From Pseudomonadota bacterium (lineage in GTDB: Bacteria; Pseudomonadota; Gammaproteobacteria; Steroidobacterales; Steroidobacteraceae), in NCBI GenBank assembly GCA_018240525.1, contig JAFEFN010000013.1, positions 434,001-498,000 of the forward strand: a DNA stretch of 64,000 nt. Reading direction: 5' to 3'. Shown here piece after piece: positions 8,413-21,285 of this stretch (position 1 is the first letter of the stretch; every line of letters starts with the position of its first letter). The position numbers were made by a program, and so were the translations under genes. The notes below the pieces were generated by a model. That model did not search any database and was not told the origin of the DNA. It saw only the letters and a program-made list of their open reading frames with translations.

Positions 8413-9180
8413 ATGAAGATTAGGGATGCACTGGCCGTCGTCACTGGCGGCGCTTCGGGACTGGGCAACGCGGTTGCCCGTTATATCGCGGCGCAGGGTG
8501 GCCGGGTCGCGCTGCTGGATGTGCAGGAGGGTCCCGGCCGTGAGGCGGCCGCGGCGATCGGCGGGCACGCAACCTTCGTGCGTTGCGATGTCACCTCCGA
8601 GGCCGAGGTGAACGCCGCCATGGATACCGCCCATGGATTCCTCGGCGGGCTGAATCTGCTCGTCAACTGCGCGGGCGTGGTCGGCGCCGGGCGCATGCTC
8701 GGCAAGAACGGCCCCATGGCGGGTGAGTTCTTCACCAAGGTGATCCACATCAACCTGATCGGCACGTTCCTGTGCGACAAGGCGGCCGCCGCGCTCATGC
8801 AGAACAACGCGCCGGGCGCCGACGGCGAACGCGGGGTCCTGATCCACACCTCCTCGGTGGCCGCGTACGAGGGGCAGATCGGCCAGGCCGCCTACTCTGC
8901 GACCAAGGCCGCGGTGGCGGGCATGACGCTGCCCATCGCCCGCGAATTGGCGCGCGTCGGCATCCGCTGCATGTCCATCGCTCCCGGAATCTTCCACACG
9001 CCGATGATGGACGGCATGCCCGCCGACGTGCAGGCCTCGTTGGCAGCCCAGGTTCCCTTCCCGCCCAGACTCGGCAAGCCCGAGGAGTTCGCCCAGCTGG
9101 TGGCGACGATTTTCGAGATTCCGATGCTGAACGGAGAGACCATCCGCCTGGATGGGGCCATCCGCATGCAGCCGAAGTAA
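8413..9180 (+). CDS. SDR dehydrogenase, 3-hydroxyacyl-CoA dehydrogenase type 2 (HSD10-like)
   Basis: Short-chain dehydrogenase of 255 residues. It has an NAD-binding TGGASGLG near residue 12, Asp at the end of beta-2 (LLDVQEG) favouring NAD over NADP, catalytic Ser in HTSSVAAYEG, and YSATK. The PGIFHTPMM segment and overall pattern match the HSD17B10/3-hydroxy-2-methylbutyryl-CoA dehydrogenase group. That group oxidises 3-hydroxyacyl-CoA to the 3-keto form used by thiolase. The ATG at 8413 follows an AAGAAAG ribosome-binding stretch. It lies between thiolase and ETF-QO in an apparent operon. Confidence 0.85.
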   Translation: MKIRDALAVVTGGASGLGNAVARYIAAQGGRVALLDVQEGPGREAAAAIGGHATFVRCDVTSEAEVNAAMDTAHGFLGGLNLLVNCAGVVGAGRMLGKNGPMAGEFFTKVIHINLIGTFLCDKAAAALMQNNAPGADGERGVLIHTSSVAAYEGQIGQAAYSATKAAVAGMTLPIARELARVGIRCMSIAPGIFHTPMMDGMPADVQASLAAQVPFPPRLGKPEEFAQLVATIFEIPMLNGETIRLDGAIRMQPK

Positions 9181-9230
9181 CGAAGCGCCGCAGAGCGCAT
9201 GTCCGCCGCAGTGTGCATGAGGGGAAGCCA

Positions 9231-10886
9231 GTGAGTGAAACGCAGGCCATCGAGCGCGACGTCATGCAGTACGACGTCGTCATTGTGGGCGCAGGTCCTG
9301 CGGGCCTGGCATGCGCCATCAGGCTGAAGCAGCAGAAGCCGGACCTCGGCGTGTGCGTGCTGGAGAAGGCTTCCGCGGTCGGCGCGCAAGCACTCTCCGG
9401 CGCCGTGCTGGAACCGGGACCGCTGCTCGAGCTGCTGCCGGAGTGGGCCGGCGAGTACCCGGGGATGAAGGTGCCCGCGGCAGAGGACGACTTCCGCATA
9501 CTGACGCAGACGGGCTCGTACAAGCCGGTGCCCGACTTCGCGGTGAAGCTGTTGCCGCACTCGATGACCTACAGCACCCCCTTCAACAATCACGGCAACT
9601 TCATCATCTCCCTGGGACAGCTCACGCCGTGGCTTGCGCAGAAAGCCGAGGCTCTCGGCGTCGAGATCTTCCCCGGCTTCGCCGCAGCTGCGGCCGTGTT
9701 TGACGAGCACGGCGCGGTGAAGGGCGTGCAGATCGGCGACATGGGGCTGGACAAGGAAGGCAAGCCCGGCCCGAACTACGCCCCCGGCATTGAAATCCAC
9801 GCAGGTGTCACCGTACTCGCCGAGGGCTGCCGCGGCTCGGTATCCAAGCAGCTGATCGCGCGATTCAAGCTCGCCGACGGGCACTGTCCCCAAACGTTCG
9901 CGCTGGGCTACAAGGAACTGTGGCAACTGCCGCCCGGGCGGGTGAAGCCGGGCCGCATCGAGCACGGCCTGGGCTGGCCCGCCGACCCGCACACCTATGC
10001 GGGAAGCTTTCTCTATCATCTCGATAAGGACCGCGTGTACGTCGGCTATATCGTGGGCCTCGATTACCAGGACCCCCGCCTGGCGCCATTCGAAGCCTTC
10101 CAGCAGTACAAGAACCACCCCAGCGTCAAGGCGCTGCTCGAAGGTGGGGAAATCATCTCCGCCGGAGCTCGCACCATCGCGGCCGGTGGCTGGCAGTCCA
10201 CCCCGACGCTGGAGATGCCGGGCGCCATTCTCATCGGCGACGCCGGTGGCACCCTCAACTTCGCCAAGATCAAGGGCGTCCACCAGGCGATCCGCAGTGG
10301 CGCCCTGGCCGCGGAGCACATCGCGCAGACCGGCACCGGCACGGGGTTCGACGCCAAGTGGCGTGCTTCTCCCGGGGGGCAGGAGCTCAAGCGAGTTCGC
10401 AACTTCAAGCCTGCCTTCAAGAAGGGGATGTGGCGTGGCCTGATCAACTCCGCCTGGGAGACCCTGACCTGCGGGAAATCCCCGTGGACGCTGAAGAACA
10501 CCGCGGACTGGTCACGCCTGATCAAGCTGGAGGAGTTCACCTCACCCGACCGGAACTGGGTGGCGCGCACCCTGCCCCCCCGCGACCGCGTCTCCTTCGT
10601 GTTTTTCGCCGGCAATGTCCACGATGAGAATCAGCCTGTTCACCTGAAGGTGGCCGACACCGGCATCTGCGCGGATCGCTGCACCCGTGAGTTCGGCAAC
10701 CCGTGCGAGCGCTTCTGCCCCGCTGGGGTCTACGAGATGGTCGATGACGGCGCGGGTGGCCGCCGCCTGCAGATCAATGCCGCGAACTGCGTGCATTGCA
10801 AGGCCTGCGACATCAAAGACCCGTATGAGATCATCACCTGGACCACGCCCGAAGGCGGCTCGGGACCCAACTACCAGTCCCTCTAG
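9231..10886 (+). CDS. Electron transfer flavoprotein-ubiquinone oxidoreductase
   Basis: Membrane-associated FAD/[4Fe-4S] protein of 551 residues that passes electrons from ETF, and hence acyl-CoA dehydrogenases, to ubiquinone. The GTG at 9231 is chosen because GGGGAAG precedes it; an open frame further upstream overlaps the SDR and is non-coding. The FAD dinucleotide motif VVIVGAGPAG lies near residue 16. The cluster cysteines lie at the C-terminus: CADRC from residue 480, and NCVHCKACDIKDP near 520, followed by the family ending GPNYQSL. No etfA/etfB or acyl-CoA dehydrogenase gene lies in the window, so its partners are encoded elsewhere. Confidence 0.95.
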   Translation: MSETQAIERDVMQYDVVIVGAGPAGLACAIRLKQQKPDLGVCVLEKASAVGAQALSGAVLEPGPLLELLPEWAGEYPGMKVPAAEDDFRILTQTGSYKPVPDFAVKLLPHSMTYSTPFNNHGNFIISLGQLTPWLAQKAEALGVEIFPGFAAAAAVFDEHGAVKGVQIGDMGLDKEGKPGPNYAPGIEIHAGVTVLAEGCRGSVSKQLIARFKLADGHCPQTFALGYKELWQLPPGRVKPGRIEHGLGWPADPHTYAGSFLYHLDKDRVYVGYIVGLDYQDPRLAPFEAFQQYKNHPSVKALLEGGEIISAGARTIAAGGWQSTPTLEMPGAILIGDAGGTLNFAKIKGVHQAIRSGALAAEHIAQTGTGTGFDAKWRASPGGQELKRVRNFKPAFKKGMWRGLINSAWETLTCGKSPWTLKNTADWSRLIKLEEFTSPDRNWVARTLPPRDRVSFVFFAGNVHDENQPVHLKVADTGICADRCTREFGNPCERFCPAGVYEMVDDGAGGRRLQINAANCVHCKACDIKDPYEIITWTTPEGGSGPNYQSL

Positions 10887-10890
10887 GACA

Positions 10891-12846
<1,956 letters not shown>

Positions 12847-12852
12847 ATTCAC

Positions 12853-13968
12853 GTGAGCCAGGAAAAAGCGTCCGCCCTGCGGCGCGCCTACGAGCGACAG
12901 CTGCGCGAGCGGCACCTAGACGAGGATCCTGCGCAACAGTACGTTCTGGGCCGCCTGGAAGACCTGCACGCCAGGCTCGAGGCCAAGCGCGCGTCTCGCT
13001 CGCTGCTGCGGCACTGGCTGAACCGCGTGCGCGCGGCACGCGCGGCGGAACCTGTCACGGGGCTGTACTTGTGGGGTGAGGTGGGCCGGGGCAAGACCTG
13101 GCTCATGGACCTGTTCTACGCAAGCCTCCCTTCGGGCGAGGCGCGCCGCCTGCATTTCCACCGCTTCATGCGCGAGGTGCACGCACAACTTGCGCTGCTC
13201 GGGGAGCGGGAATCCCCGCTGGAGGAGGTCGCGGCGCGCATCGCCGCCGACATCCAGGTCTTGTGCTTCGATGAGCTGTACGTGGCGGACATCGCCGATG
13301 CGATGATTCTCGGCGGCTTGTTCGCCGCGCTGTTCAGCCGCGGCGTGACGCTGGTGGCCACCTCCAACGTGCGTCCCTCCGAGCTTTACAAGGATGGCTT
13401 GCAGCGCGCGCGGTTCCTGCCGGCCATTCGCCTGCTGGAGGAAAACATGGAGGTTCTGGAAGTGGCGAGTGGCACCGACTATCGGCTTCGCCAGCTTGCC
13501 CAGGCCCGTATCTATCTCGATTCGCATGCGCCAGACACGGCGGCGCGGCTCGAAGCTCTGTTTGCAGAGCTCGCAGGCCAGGCCACGCAGATCGGCGGGA
13601 CGATCCTAGTCGAGGGACGTCCGATCCAGGTGGTGCGCGTCGGCAACGACGCTGCGTGGTTTGACTTCGAGGCCCTGTGCGCGGGACCGCGCAGCCAGAA
13701 TGACTACATTGAGATCGCCAGCGAGTTCCAGTCGGTCATTGTCTCGGGCGTCCCGGTGCTGGATTCGCTGCGCGAAGACCCGGCGCGTCGCTTCGTTGCG
13801 CTGGTCGACGAGTTCTATGACCGGAACGTGAAGCTGATAGTCTCAGCCGCGGCCCCGCCGCTGGAACTGTACCGCGGCGCGCGCCTCACCCAGATCTTCG
13901 AACGGACCGCCAGCCGGCTGGCGGAGATGCAGAGCGTGGCTTACCTGACGCGCGAGCACCATCAGTAG
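12853..13968 (+). CDS. zapE: AFG1-family ATPase / cell division protein ZapE
   Basis: AAA+-like P-loop ATPase of 371 residues. The Walker A is GEVGRGKT (near 75) and the Walker B is LCFDELYVADIADAM, the signature of the AFG1/ZapE family. A sensor segment ATSNVRPSELYKDGLQR and the C-terminal ERTASRLAEMQS are also typical. In E. coli ZapE associates with the Z-ring under stress and low oxygen; mitochondrial AFG1 acts in protein quality control. The GTG at 12853 has no clear ribosome-binding site and lies 6 bp after the ligase stop. It is likely co-transcribed but not obviously metabolically linked. Confidence 0.88.
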   Translation: MSQEKASALRRAYERQLRERHLDEDPAQQYVLGRLEDLHARLEAKRASRSLLRHWLNRVRAARAAEPVTGLYLWGEVGRGKTWLMDLFYASLPSGEARRLHFHRFMREVHAQLALLGERESPLEEVAARIAADIQVLCFDELYVADIADAMILGGLFAALFSRGVTLVATSNVRPSELYKDGLQRARFLPAIRLLEENMEVLEVASGTDYRLRQLAQARIYLDSHAPDTAARLEALFAELAGQATQIGGTILVEGRPIQVVRVGNDAAWFDFEALCAGPRSQNDYIEIASEFQSVIVSGVPVLDSLREDPARRFVALVDEFYDRNVKLIVSAAAPPLELYRGARLTQIFERTASRLAEMQSVAYLTREHHQ

Positions 13969-13972
13969 CTCC

Positions 13973-15025
13973 TCAAATGACCCCGCGCCGCACTTGGTCC
14001 TGTTCGATCGACTCGAACAACGCCCGGAAGTTGCCCTCCCCGAACCCCTCGTTGCCCTTGCGCTGGATGATCTCGAAGAAAATCGGCCCGATCACGTTCT
14101 GCGTGAAGATCTGCAGCAGCACTCCCTCGCCCTTCTCCGGGTTGCCGTCGATGAGGATGTCGCGCCGCGCGAGTTCGGCCAGCGCTTCGCGATGTCCGCG
14201 CACGCGTCCGGCCACGCCCTCGTAATAGGTGGCCGGGGTACTCTGGAAGGCGACGCCCTGCGCACGCAGCACATCGACCGTGCGATAGATGTCGTCGGTC
14301 GACAGGGCAATGTGCTGGATGCCCTCTCCGTGGTACTCGCGCAGGTACTCCTCGATCTGGCTCTTGTCGTCCTGCGACTCGTTGATGGGGATGCGGATCT
14401 TCCCGCACGGACTGGTCATCGCCCGCGAGAACAGACCGGTGTGCTTGCCCTCGATGTCGAAGTAGCGGATTTCACGGAAGTTGAAGAGTCGCTCGTAGAA
14501 GCCGGCCCAGAGGTCCATGCGTCCCCGGCCGACGTTGTGCGTGAGATGGTCGATGAGCTGCAACCCGGCCGTCTCGGGGGGTGGGGCCGCCCGGACCGGA
14601 CGGAAATCCACGTCGTAGATGGAGCGATCGCCGTACAGGTCGACCAGGTAGATGAGTGAGCCGCCTATCCCCTCGATGCAGGGGATGTTGAGCTCCATGG
14701 GACCTGCGCTCTGCGGGCCGGGCTTCGCCCCGAGCGACAGGGCGCGGTTGTAGGCGGCTGCGGCATCGCGCACCCGAAAAGCCATCGCGCAAGCCGAGGG
14801 GCCGTGGGCGCGCGCGAAGCCCTGCGCAAACGATTCCGGCTCCGCGTTGATGATGAAGTTGATTTCACCCTGGCGGTGCAGGGTCACGTTCTTGGATCGG
14901 TGCCGGGCGACGACCGGGAATCCGAGACGCTCGAACAGAGTACGCAGCAGCTGCGGGTCGGGGGCCGTGTACTCGACGAACTCGAACCCATCAGTCCCCA
15001 TGGGATTTTCAAACAGGTCGGTCAT
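13973..15025 (-). CDS. hpd: 4-Hydroxyphenylpyruvate dioxygenase
   Basis: Non-haem Fe(II) enzyme, 350 residues, converting 4-hydroxyphenylpyruvate to homogentisate in tyrosine catabolism. It has two vicinal-oxygen-chelate halves. The iron ligands are readable as His in HLTHNVGRG, His in QHIALSTDD and Glu in FFEIIQRKGNEGFGEGNF, the last being the family's C-terminal hallmark. ATG 15025 is preferred over the GTG two codons upstream. The gene is convergent with zapE (4 bp apart) and divergent from the glutamate dehydrogenase gene. The rest of the homogentisate pathway is not in the window. Confidence 0.95.
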   Translation of the reverse strand: MTDLFENPMGTDGFEFVEYTAPDPQLLRTLFERLGFPVVARHRSKNVTLHRQGEINFIINAEPESFAQGFARAHGPSACAMAFRVRDAAAAYNRALSLGAKPGPQSAGPMELNIPCIEGIGGSLIYLVDLYGDRSIYDVDFRPVRAAPPPETAGLQLIDHLTHNVGRGRMDLWAGFYERLFNFREIRYFDIEGKHTGLFSRAMTSPCGKIRIPINESQDDKSQIEEYLREYHGEGIQHIALSTDDIYRTVDVLRAQGVAFQSTPATYYEGVAGRVRGHREALAELARRDILIDGNPEKGEGVLLQIFTQNVIGPIFFEIIQRKGNEGFGEGNFRALFESIEQDQVRRGVI

Positions 15026-15072
15026 AGGCACACCTGCCGCTCCGCGGGAGCGCGCATTTGGTAATTGTTCAC

Positions 15073-15078
15073 ATTATA
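15073..15078 (-). promoter_or_regulatory. Candidate -10 box for hpd
   Basis: On the minus strand this reads TATAAT, about 48 nt upstream of the hpd ATG. No convincing -35 is seen at 17 bp. Confidence 0.4.
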
Positions 15079-15134
15079 GCCTCCCGGTCGCGGGGCGGCC
15101 CGCGCCGGTGGTCCCGGGCCGCTTTCGGCGCATG

Positions 15135-15140
15135 TATAAT
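15135..15140 (+). promoter_or_regulatory. Candidate -10 box for the gdhB-gpmA unit
   Basis: A perfect TATAAT about 95 nt upstream of the glutamate dehydrogenase ATG, in an otherwise very GC-rich divergent region. The -35 region is not recognisable, so an activator may be needed. The spacer between hpd and gdhB (15026-15234) otherwise shows no feature. Confidence 0.4.
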
Positions 15141-15234
15141 CGCGCGCCGCAACATCGTGGGGATCGAAGCTGCACCTGCCCTCGCGCACCGCCGCGAGCG
15201 GTACCGCTATTCCCGCTGATCAGGATGATGGCGT

Positions 15235-18200
15235 ATGGCCGCAGTTGCTGTTGAGGATAGTCGGCTGCTGCGCAGCATTCCTGCCGCGCGCATAGCCTTA
15301 ATCGAACGGATCACGCAGGCCGGCGGACGTGCCGGCGTGGCCAAGGGCCTGGCGCAGCGCTACCTGCGCAGTTACTTCCACGGGGTCGCGGAAGAGGATC
15401 TCGCCGCTCGCGATGCGCGCGAGCTCGCCAAGGCGGCGCTGGTGCACCTGCAGTTCGCCAAGCGGCGCTCCACTGGCAAGCCCCTCGTGCGCGTATTCAA
15501 TCCCACCCTGGAGAAGGATGGCTTCGAGTGCGCGCATACCCTGGTGCTCACGGTAACCGACGACATGCCGTTCCTGGTCGATTCGCTCGGCATGGCTTTC
15601 AGCCGCGCGGACCTCGCCGTGCACTTGATCGTGCACCCGGTGCTGCAGGTACGGCGTGACCGCGGTGGCCGCCTCCTGGACATCGGCGCCAACGGTGCGC
15701 GCGCAGCGCACGCCGAGTCCTGGCAGCTGTACGAGATCGACCGGGTCAACGATCCGGAGCAGCTGCGCACGCTGCAGCTGAGCCTTGAGACCACGCTGGC
15801 GGATGTAAGGGCTGTGGTGCGCGATTGGCTACCGATGCGCAAGCGCGTTCGCGAGATCATCGGCCAGCTGGAGAGCGACCCGCCGCCGCTGCCCGCCGGT
15901 GAAGTCGCAGAGGCCAGCCACCTGCTCGACTGGATGGAGGCAGGTCACTTCGTGCTGCTGGGGTACCGACACTATCGCCTGGAGCGCGGCCGCAGCGAAG
16001 ACCGACTCGCTCCCGACCGGCTTTCCGGACTCGGCATCCTCAGTACCGCGCGTCGGGACGGCCAGAGGCGCGCCACCACCGTACTGCGCGGAGCGGTCCG
16101 CGACAAGGCGCGCGAGCGGGAACTGCTGATCATCACCAAGGCCAACTCCACTGCGACCGTGCACCGTGGCGAGTACCTGGACTACGTCGGGGTGAAGACC
16201 TTCGACTCGCGCGGCCGAGTCGACGGGGAGCACCGCTTCCTCGGCCTGTGGACCTCCACCGCCTACAACGGCAGCCCGCGCGACATCCCGGTGCTGCGGC
16301 GCAAGGTCGATGACGTCATCGGGCATTTCGGCCTCGATCCCGCCAGCCACGACGGCAAGGCGGTGCTCAACGCACTGGAAACTTATCCGCGCGACGAGCT
16401 GTTCCAGGCGGGGGTGCCGGAGCTCATCCGCATCGTGCGCGGGGTCGTCAACCTGTATGAACGCCGCACGGTGCGCCTGCTCGTGCGTCGTGACCCCTAC
16501 CACCGCTTTTACTCCTGTCTCGTATACGTGCCGCGCGACCGCTACAACACCGAGGTGCGCGAGCGCATCGAGCAGATCGTGCGTGAAGGGTTCGGCGGCA
16601 CCAAGGTGGAAAGCCAGGCGCTCATTTCCGGGTCCAACCATGCCCGCGTGCACGTGCTGGTACGCACTGACCCGACCAGGCACCTGAAGCCCAACTTCGC
16701 CCAGATCGAGCAGCGCATCGCCACGGCGGCCCTCACCTGGACCGACCGGCTGCGGGCGGAACTGACCGAACAGCGCGGCGAAGCCTCGGGCCTCGCGCTG
16801 GCCAGCCGCTACCTGCACGTCTTCCCGCTCGCCTACCAGGAGGAGGTGGCGCCGCAGGACGTCTTGGAGGACATGGACGATCTGGAGCTGCTGCGCGCCT
16901 ATCCGCGTGCCCTGCGCCTGAACCTGTACCGGCCGCCGGCGCAGAGTCAGGCACGCGTGCACCTGAAGATCGTCAAGCTCGGCGACCCGGTACCGATCTC
17001 AGACGTCCTGCCGATGCTGGAGAACTTCGGGCTGCGCGTGATATCCGAGCGCCCGTACGAATTGAGCTGGCCCGAGGGCGGTGCCGCGTGGATACAGGAC
17101 TTTGAACTCGAGCAGCGGGAGGGGCTGATCGTCGACATCCCGCGCATCGAGGCGATCTTCCGCGACGCGTTCGCCGAGGCCTGGGCTGGCACGATCGAGA
17201 ACGACGGCTTCAATCGACTGCTGCTGGCGGCGGAACTCAACGCGCGTCAGATCGTCATCCTGCGCGCTTACTGCCGCTACCTGCTGCAGACCGGCGTACC
17301 CTTCAGCCAGGCCTACATGGAACGCACCCTGGCGGCCAACGCCGCACTGGCGCGCGACATCGTGCGGCTCTTCGAGACACGCTTCGACCCGGAGCTGCAG
17401 AAGCAGCGCGGTGCCGACCGCGCCGCGGTGGGCATCGTCACGCAGATCCGCTCGGGGCTGGATGCGGTAACCAGCATCGACGACGACCGTATCCTGAGGT
17501 CCTATTTGACCGTGGTACAGGCGACCCTGCGCACCAACTTCTACCAGGAGACCGAGGACTGCCTGGCGAAGCCCTACGTCTCCTTCAAGTTCGACCCGTC
17601 GAAGATTCCGGACCTGCCGTTGCCGAAGCCGAGGTTCGAGATCTTCGTATACAGCCCGCGCGTCGAGGGGGTTCACCTGCGCATGGGCGACGTCGCGCGC
17701 GGCGGTATCCGCTGGTCGGATCGGCGCGAGGACTTCCGCACCGAGATCCTCGGCCTGATGAAGGCGCAGAACGTCAAAAACACCCTCATCGTGCCGGTCG
17801 GTGCCAAGGGCGGATTCGTCGCCAAGCGCCTGGCGGCGGCAGGCACCCGCGAGGAAGTCCAGGCCGAGGTCATCGTCTGCTACCAGACCTTCATCCGTGC
17901 CCTGCTCGATCTGACCGACAACATCGTCTCGGGCAAGATAGTGCCACCCCCGCAGGTGGTGCGGGCCGATGGCGACGATCCGTATCTGGTGGTCGCCGCG
18001 GACAAGGGCACCGCCACGTTCTCCGACATCGCCAACGCCATATCGGCCGATTACCACTACTGGCTCGGTGATGCCTTCGCATCCGGCGGCTCGGCCGGCT
18101 ACGACCACAAGAAGATGGCGATAACGGCACGCGGCGCGTGGGAATGCGTCAAGCGCCACTTCCGCGAGATCGGCATCGACATCCAGAAGACCGACTTCAC

Positions 18201-20088
18201 GGTCGCCGGGATCGGCGACATGTCGGGTGACGTCTTCGGCAACGGCATGCTGCTCTCGCCGCACATTCGCCTGCAGGCGGCGTTCGACCATCGCCACATC
18301 TTCCTGGACCCCAACCCAGACGCGGCCCAGAGCCTCGTCGAGCGCACCCGCATGTTCCAGCTGCCACGCTCCAGCTGGGACGACTACGACCGCAAGCTGC
18401 TCTCCCGCGGTGGCGGCATCTTCTCGCGCAGCGCCAAGTCGATCGCCCTGCCGGTCGAGGCTCGCGCCATGCTGGGACTCGAAGGCAGCATTGCCACGAC
18501 GCCCAACGACATCATCCGCGCCATCCTACGCATGCCGGTCGACCTGCTGTGGAACGGCGGTATCGGCACCTACGTAAAGGCCAGCGATGAGCGCAATATA
18601 GAGGTTGGCGACCGCACCAATGACTCCCTGCGCGTCGACGGGCGCGAGCTGCGCGCGCGCGTGGTCGGCGAAGGCGGGAATCTCGGGCTCACCCAGCGCG
18701 GCAGGGTGGAATATGCGCTCGCCGGTGGCCGCCTGAACACCGACTTCATCGACAACTCGGCGGGAGTGAATACCTCCGACGTCGAGGTCAACATCAAGAT
18801 CCTGCTGAACCCGCTCGTGAACGATGGGCACCTCAAGCGTGGCGACCGCAATCGCCTGCTGGCGCGCATGACCAACGAGGTCGCGGGCCTGGTGCTGCGC
18901 AACAACTACCTGCAGAGCCAGGCGATCAGCACCATGGAGCTGCAATCCGCCGCGCGGCTGCCCGAGTACCAGCACCTGATACGCTCGCTGGAACGCTCGG
19001 GCGAGCTCAACCGCGCGCTCGAGTTCCTGCCCATCGATGACGAGCTCACCGACCGGCGCAAGCGCGGCTCCGGCCTCACGCGCCCCGAACTGGCCATCCT
19101 GCTCGCTTACAGCAAGATCTGGCTCAACACGCACCTGCTGGCCTCGGACGTGCCCGAGGACCCGTACCTGTCGAGCGAGCTGGCGCGCTATTTCCCACGA
19201 CCGGTGCGCGAGCGCTTCCCGCGGGCGATCGCCCATCATCGCCTGCGGCGCGAGATCATCGCCACGGCCACCACCAACAGCGTCGTCAACCGCATGGGCC
19301 CCACCTTCGTCAGCCGCGTGCAGGATGACACCGGTGCGGAGCCTGCGCAGATTGCGCGCGCCTACACCGCGGCACGCGAGATATTCGCTATGCGCGAGGT
19401 CTGGGAGAACATCGAAGCGCTGGACAACAAGGTGACCGCGACCCTGCAGTACGAGGCGGCCTTCCAGACCAGCCGCCTGCTGCGCCACGTCACCTACTGG
19501 CTGCTCACCTCGCGCACGCACCTGCAGGTCGCTGCCGCGGTGGCCGAGTTTCGCACCCCCGTGGCCAAGCTCGAGGGCGAGATTCACGCGGTACTCACCG
19601 GCACCGAGCTGGCGCGCTTCGAGGAGAGCCGCAAGCGCTTCAGCGACGGCGGCCTGCCCGGCGCCCTGGCCACCCGGATCGCCAGCCTCGAGGCACTGAA
19701 CGCCGCACTCGATATCGTGGAGGTCGCACACACGCATCGCGCCAGCGTCGTGGAGACCGCCCGGGTCTACTTCGAGGTCGGCACGCGTATCGGCTTCGAC
19801 TGGCTGCGCGCGCGTATCGAGAAGCTCGCAGTCGAGGGCCCGTGGCAGGCGATAGCGCGCACGGGTCTGCGCGACGCAGCCCTGCGCGTGCAGCGGCGCC
19901 TCACAGAGCGCGTCATGGCACGCAAGGACCGCGGCAGCGCACAGGCACGCGTGAACGCCTGGGTGGAGTCAGCCGGCAAGGACCTGGCGCACTGGCAGCG
20001 AACCCTTGCCGACATGCGCGCCGCGGGCGCGGGCGATTTTGCTACCCTGAACGTCGGGGTCGAAGCCGTACGCAAGCTCGCCACCTGA
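15235..20088 (+). CDS. gdhB: NAD-specific glutamate dehydrogenase, large (180 kDa) class
   Basis: A 1617-residue enzyme for oxidative deamination of glutamate to 2-oxoglutarate and ammonia. A long N-terminal region carries ACT-like regulatory segments. The catalytic core lies in the middle, with the substrate lysine segment [13 protein letters not shown] and the dinucleotide fold [17 protein letters not shown]. The C-terminal helical region is long. The length equals that of the Pseudomonas GdhB class, which is allosterically controlled (arginine, citrate). ATG 15235 follows an AGGATG stretch. GpmA follows 31 bp downstream. Confidence 0.96.
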   Translation: MAAVAVEDSRLLRSIPAARIALIERITQAGGRAGVAKGLAQRYLRSYFHGVAEEDLAARDARELAKAALVHLQFAKRRSTGKPLVRVFNPTLEKDGFECAHTLVLTVTDDMPFLVDSLGMAFSRADLAVHLIVHPVLQVRRDRGGRLLDIGANGARAAHAESWQLYEIDRVNDPEQLRTLQLSLETTLADVRAVVRDWLPMRKRVREIIGQLESDPPPLPAGEVAEASHLLDWMEAGHFVLLGYRHYRLERGRSEDRLAPDRLSGLGILSTARRDGQRRATTVLRGAVRDKARERELLIITKANSTATVHRGEYLDYVGVKTFDSRGRVDGEHRFLGLWTSTAYNGSPRDIPVLRRKVDDVIGHFGLDPASHDGKAVLNALETYPRDELFQAGVPELIRIVRGVVNLYERRTVRLLVRRDPYHRFYSCLVYVPRDRYNTEVRERIEQIVREGFGGTKVESQALISGSNHARVHVLVRTDPTRHLKPNFAQIEQRIATAALTWTDRLRAELTEQRGEASGLALASRYLHVFPLAYQEEVAPQDVLEDMDDLELLRAYPRALRLNLYRPPAQSQARVHLKIVKLGDPVPISDVLPMLENFGLRVISERPYELSWPEGGAAWIQDFELEQREGLIVDIPRIEAIFRDAFAEAWAGTIENDGFNRLLLAAELNARQIVILRAYCRYLLQTGVPFSQAYMERTLAANAALARDIVRLFETRFDPELQKQRGADRAAVGIVTQIRSGLDAVTSIDDDRILRSYLTVVQATLRTNFYQETEDCLAKPYVSFKFDPSKIPDLPLPKPRFEIFVYSPRVEGVHLRMGDVARGGIRWSDRREDFRTEILGLMKAQNVKNTLIVPVGAKGGFVAKRLAAAGTREEVQAEVIVCYQTFIRALLDLTDNIVSGKIVPPPQVVRADGDDPYLVVAADKGTATFSDIANAISADYHYWLGDAFASGGSAGYDHKKMAITARGAWECVKRHFREIGIDIQKTDFTVAGIGDMSGDVFGNGMLLSPHIRLQAAFDHRHIFLDPNPDAAQSLVERTRMFQLPRSSWDDYDRKLLSRGGGIFSRSAKSIALPVEARAMLGLEGSIATTPNDIIRAILRMPVDLLWNGGIGTYVKASDERNIEVGDRTNDSLRVDGRELRARVVGEGGNLGLTQRGRVEYALAGGRLNTDFIDNSAGVNTSDVEVNIKILLNPLVNDGHLKRGDRNRLLARMTNEVAGLVLRNNYLQSQAISTMELQSAARLPEYQHLIRSLERSGELNRALEFLPIDDELTDRRKRGSGLTRPELAILLAYSKIWLNTHLLASDVPEDPYLSSELARYFPRPVRERFPRAIAHHRLRREIIATATTNSVVNRMGPTFVSRVQDDTGAEPAQIARAYTAAREIFAMREVWENIEALDNKVTATLQYEAAFQTSRLLRHVTYWLLTSRTHLQVAAAVAEFRTPVAKLEGEIHAVLTGTELARFEESRKRFSDGGLPGALATRIASLEALNAALDIVEVAHTHRASVVETARVYFEVGTRIGFDWLRARIEKLAVEGPWQAIARTGLRDAALRVQRRLTERVMARKDRGSAQARVNAWVESAGKDLAHWQRTLADMRAAGAGDFATLNVGVEAVRKLAT

Positions 20089-20119
20089 AGCTGCTGCCGG
20101 TGATAAAAAAGGAACGCAC

Positions 20120-20872
20120 GTGCCCGGAAAGCTGATCCTAGTACGACACGGCCAGAGTACCTGGAACGTGGAGAACCTGTTCACCGGCTGGACCGACGTC
20201 GATCTTTCGGCGCTCGGCCGCGAGGAGGCGGCGCGCGCGGGGCGCGAGCTGCTTGCGGAGAAGCTGTCCGTCGACATCGCGTTCACCTCGGTGCTGAAGC
20301 GCGCCATCCGTACGCTGTGGATCATGCTGGACGGCATGGATCGCATGTGGCTGCCGGTTGAGCGCTCCTGGCGACTGAACGAGCGGCACTATGGCGCGTT
20401 GCAGGGCCTCGACAAGGCGCAGACCACGGCCTTGCACGGTGAGGCCCAGGTGAAGATATGGCGCCGCAGCTACGACATTCCGCCGCCGCCGCTGGCAGCC
20501 GACGACGAGCGCCACCCGCGCTTCGACGTGCGCTATGCGGGATTGAATCCCGCCGACCTGCCGGCCACCGAGTCACTCAAGGACACCCTGGCACGGGTTC
20601 TGCCTTGCTGGGACGCGCGCATCGCCCCGGAGTTGCGCAGCGGACGCAACGTTCTGGTAGTGGCGCACGGCAACAGCCTGCGCGCGATGGTGAGGATGTT
20701 GGACAACGTGAGCGAGGCGGAGATCACCGAGCTCAACATCCCCACCGGGGTGCCGCTCCTGTATGAGCTCGATGCGTCCCTGAAGCCCACGGGTAGCCGC
20801 TACCTCGGCGACCCCGCCGCGATCGCGGCTGCCGCCGAGGCAGTGCGACGCCAGTCCGAGAAAAAGAGCTGA
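20120..20872 (+). CDS. gpmA: 2,3-bisphosphoglycerate-dependent phosphoglycerate mutase
   Basis: Glycolytic/gluconeogenic d-PGM, 250 residues, interconverting 3- and 2-phosphoglycerate. The phosphohistidine lies in RHGQSTWN near residue 8. [12 protein letters not shown] and the second His in [11 protein letters not shown] complete the active site. The GTG at 20120 follows AAAAAAGGA. It is downstream of the glutamate dehydrogenase on the same strand and convergent with the RraB-like gene (stops 1 bp apart). Confidence 0.95.
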   Translation: MPGKLILVRHGQSTWNVENLFTGWTDVDLSALGREEAARAGRELLAEKLSVDIAFTSVLKRAIRTLWIMLDGMDRMWLPVERSWRLNERHYGALQGLDKAQTTALHGEAQVKIWRRSYDIPPPPLAADDERHPRFDVRYAGLNPADLPATESLKDTLARVLPCWDARIAPELRSGRNVLVVAHGNSLRAMVRMLDNVSEAEITELNIPTGVPLLYELDASLKPTGSRYLGDPAAIAAAAEAVRRQSEKKS

Positions 20873-20873
20873 G

Positions 20874-21266
20874 TCAGGCGGCCCAGCCGTCGTAGCGCCC
20901 GCCGAGCTCCTCACCAAGCGCCGTCAATCGGCGGCTGACGGCCTGCATCTCCGGGACGATGAGCCGCATGTTCTTCGAGGCATGCAGACTGAACCCGTCG
21001 CCTTCCTTCATCGGCTGCACGTCCACGCTGAACTCGGGCTCCAGGCGCACGCGGGCGCGCTCACAAGCGGCGGTGTCCGGCAGTGACAGGAAGAAATCGA
21101 CGCGATAGTCGTTGAACGGGGCGTAGCCCTGGGCGCGCAGGGTACCGATCATCTGTTCATCCCAGGTCTCGGCACGCGTGTTCCGGACGGTGCGGAGCTT
21201 GAAGTACACGCGCACCACGATGAGTCCGAGTGCAATGACCAGCGCGAAGAAGAACCAGCTCTTCAA
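20874..21266 (-). CDS. RraB-domain protein with N-terminal membrane anchor
   Basis: A small protein of about 130 residues from a TTG start at 21266, which has AAGGGGACG just upstream; a longer frame to 21335 lacks a better site. It begins with one hydrophobic helix (WFFFALVIALGLIVV). The soluble part then follows the RraB pattern: WDEQMIGTLRAQGY, VDFFLSLPD, a variable middle, and the terminal GGRYDGW. E. coli RraB is a soluble inhibitor of RNase E; this form would be tethered to the inner membrane, where RNase E also sits. Function is inferred from the domain only. It is 19 bp downstream of an enoyl-CoA hydratase gene. Confidence 0.65.
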   Translation of the reverse strand: MKSWFFFALVIALGLIVVRVYFKLRTVRNTRAETWDEQMIGTLRAQGYAPFNDYRVDFFLSLPDTAACERARVRLEPEFSVDVQPMKEGDGFSLHASKNMRLIVPEMQAVSRRLTALGEELGGRYDGWAA

Positions 21267-21285
21267 CGTCCCCTTCCTCGCAGCC

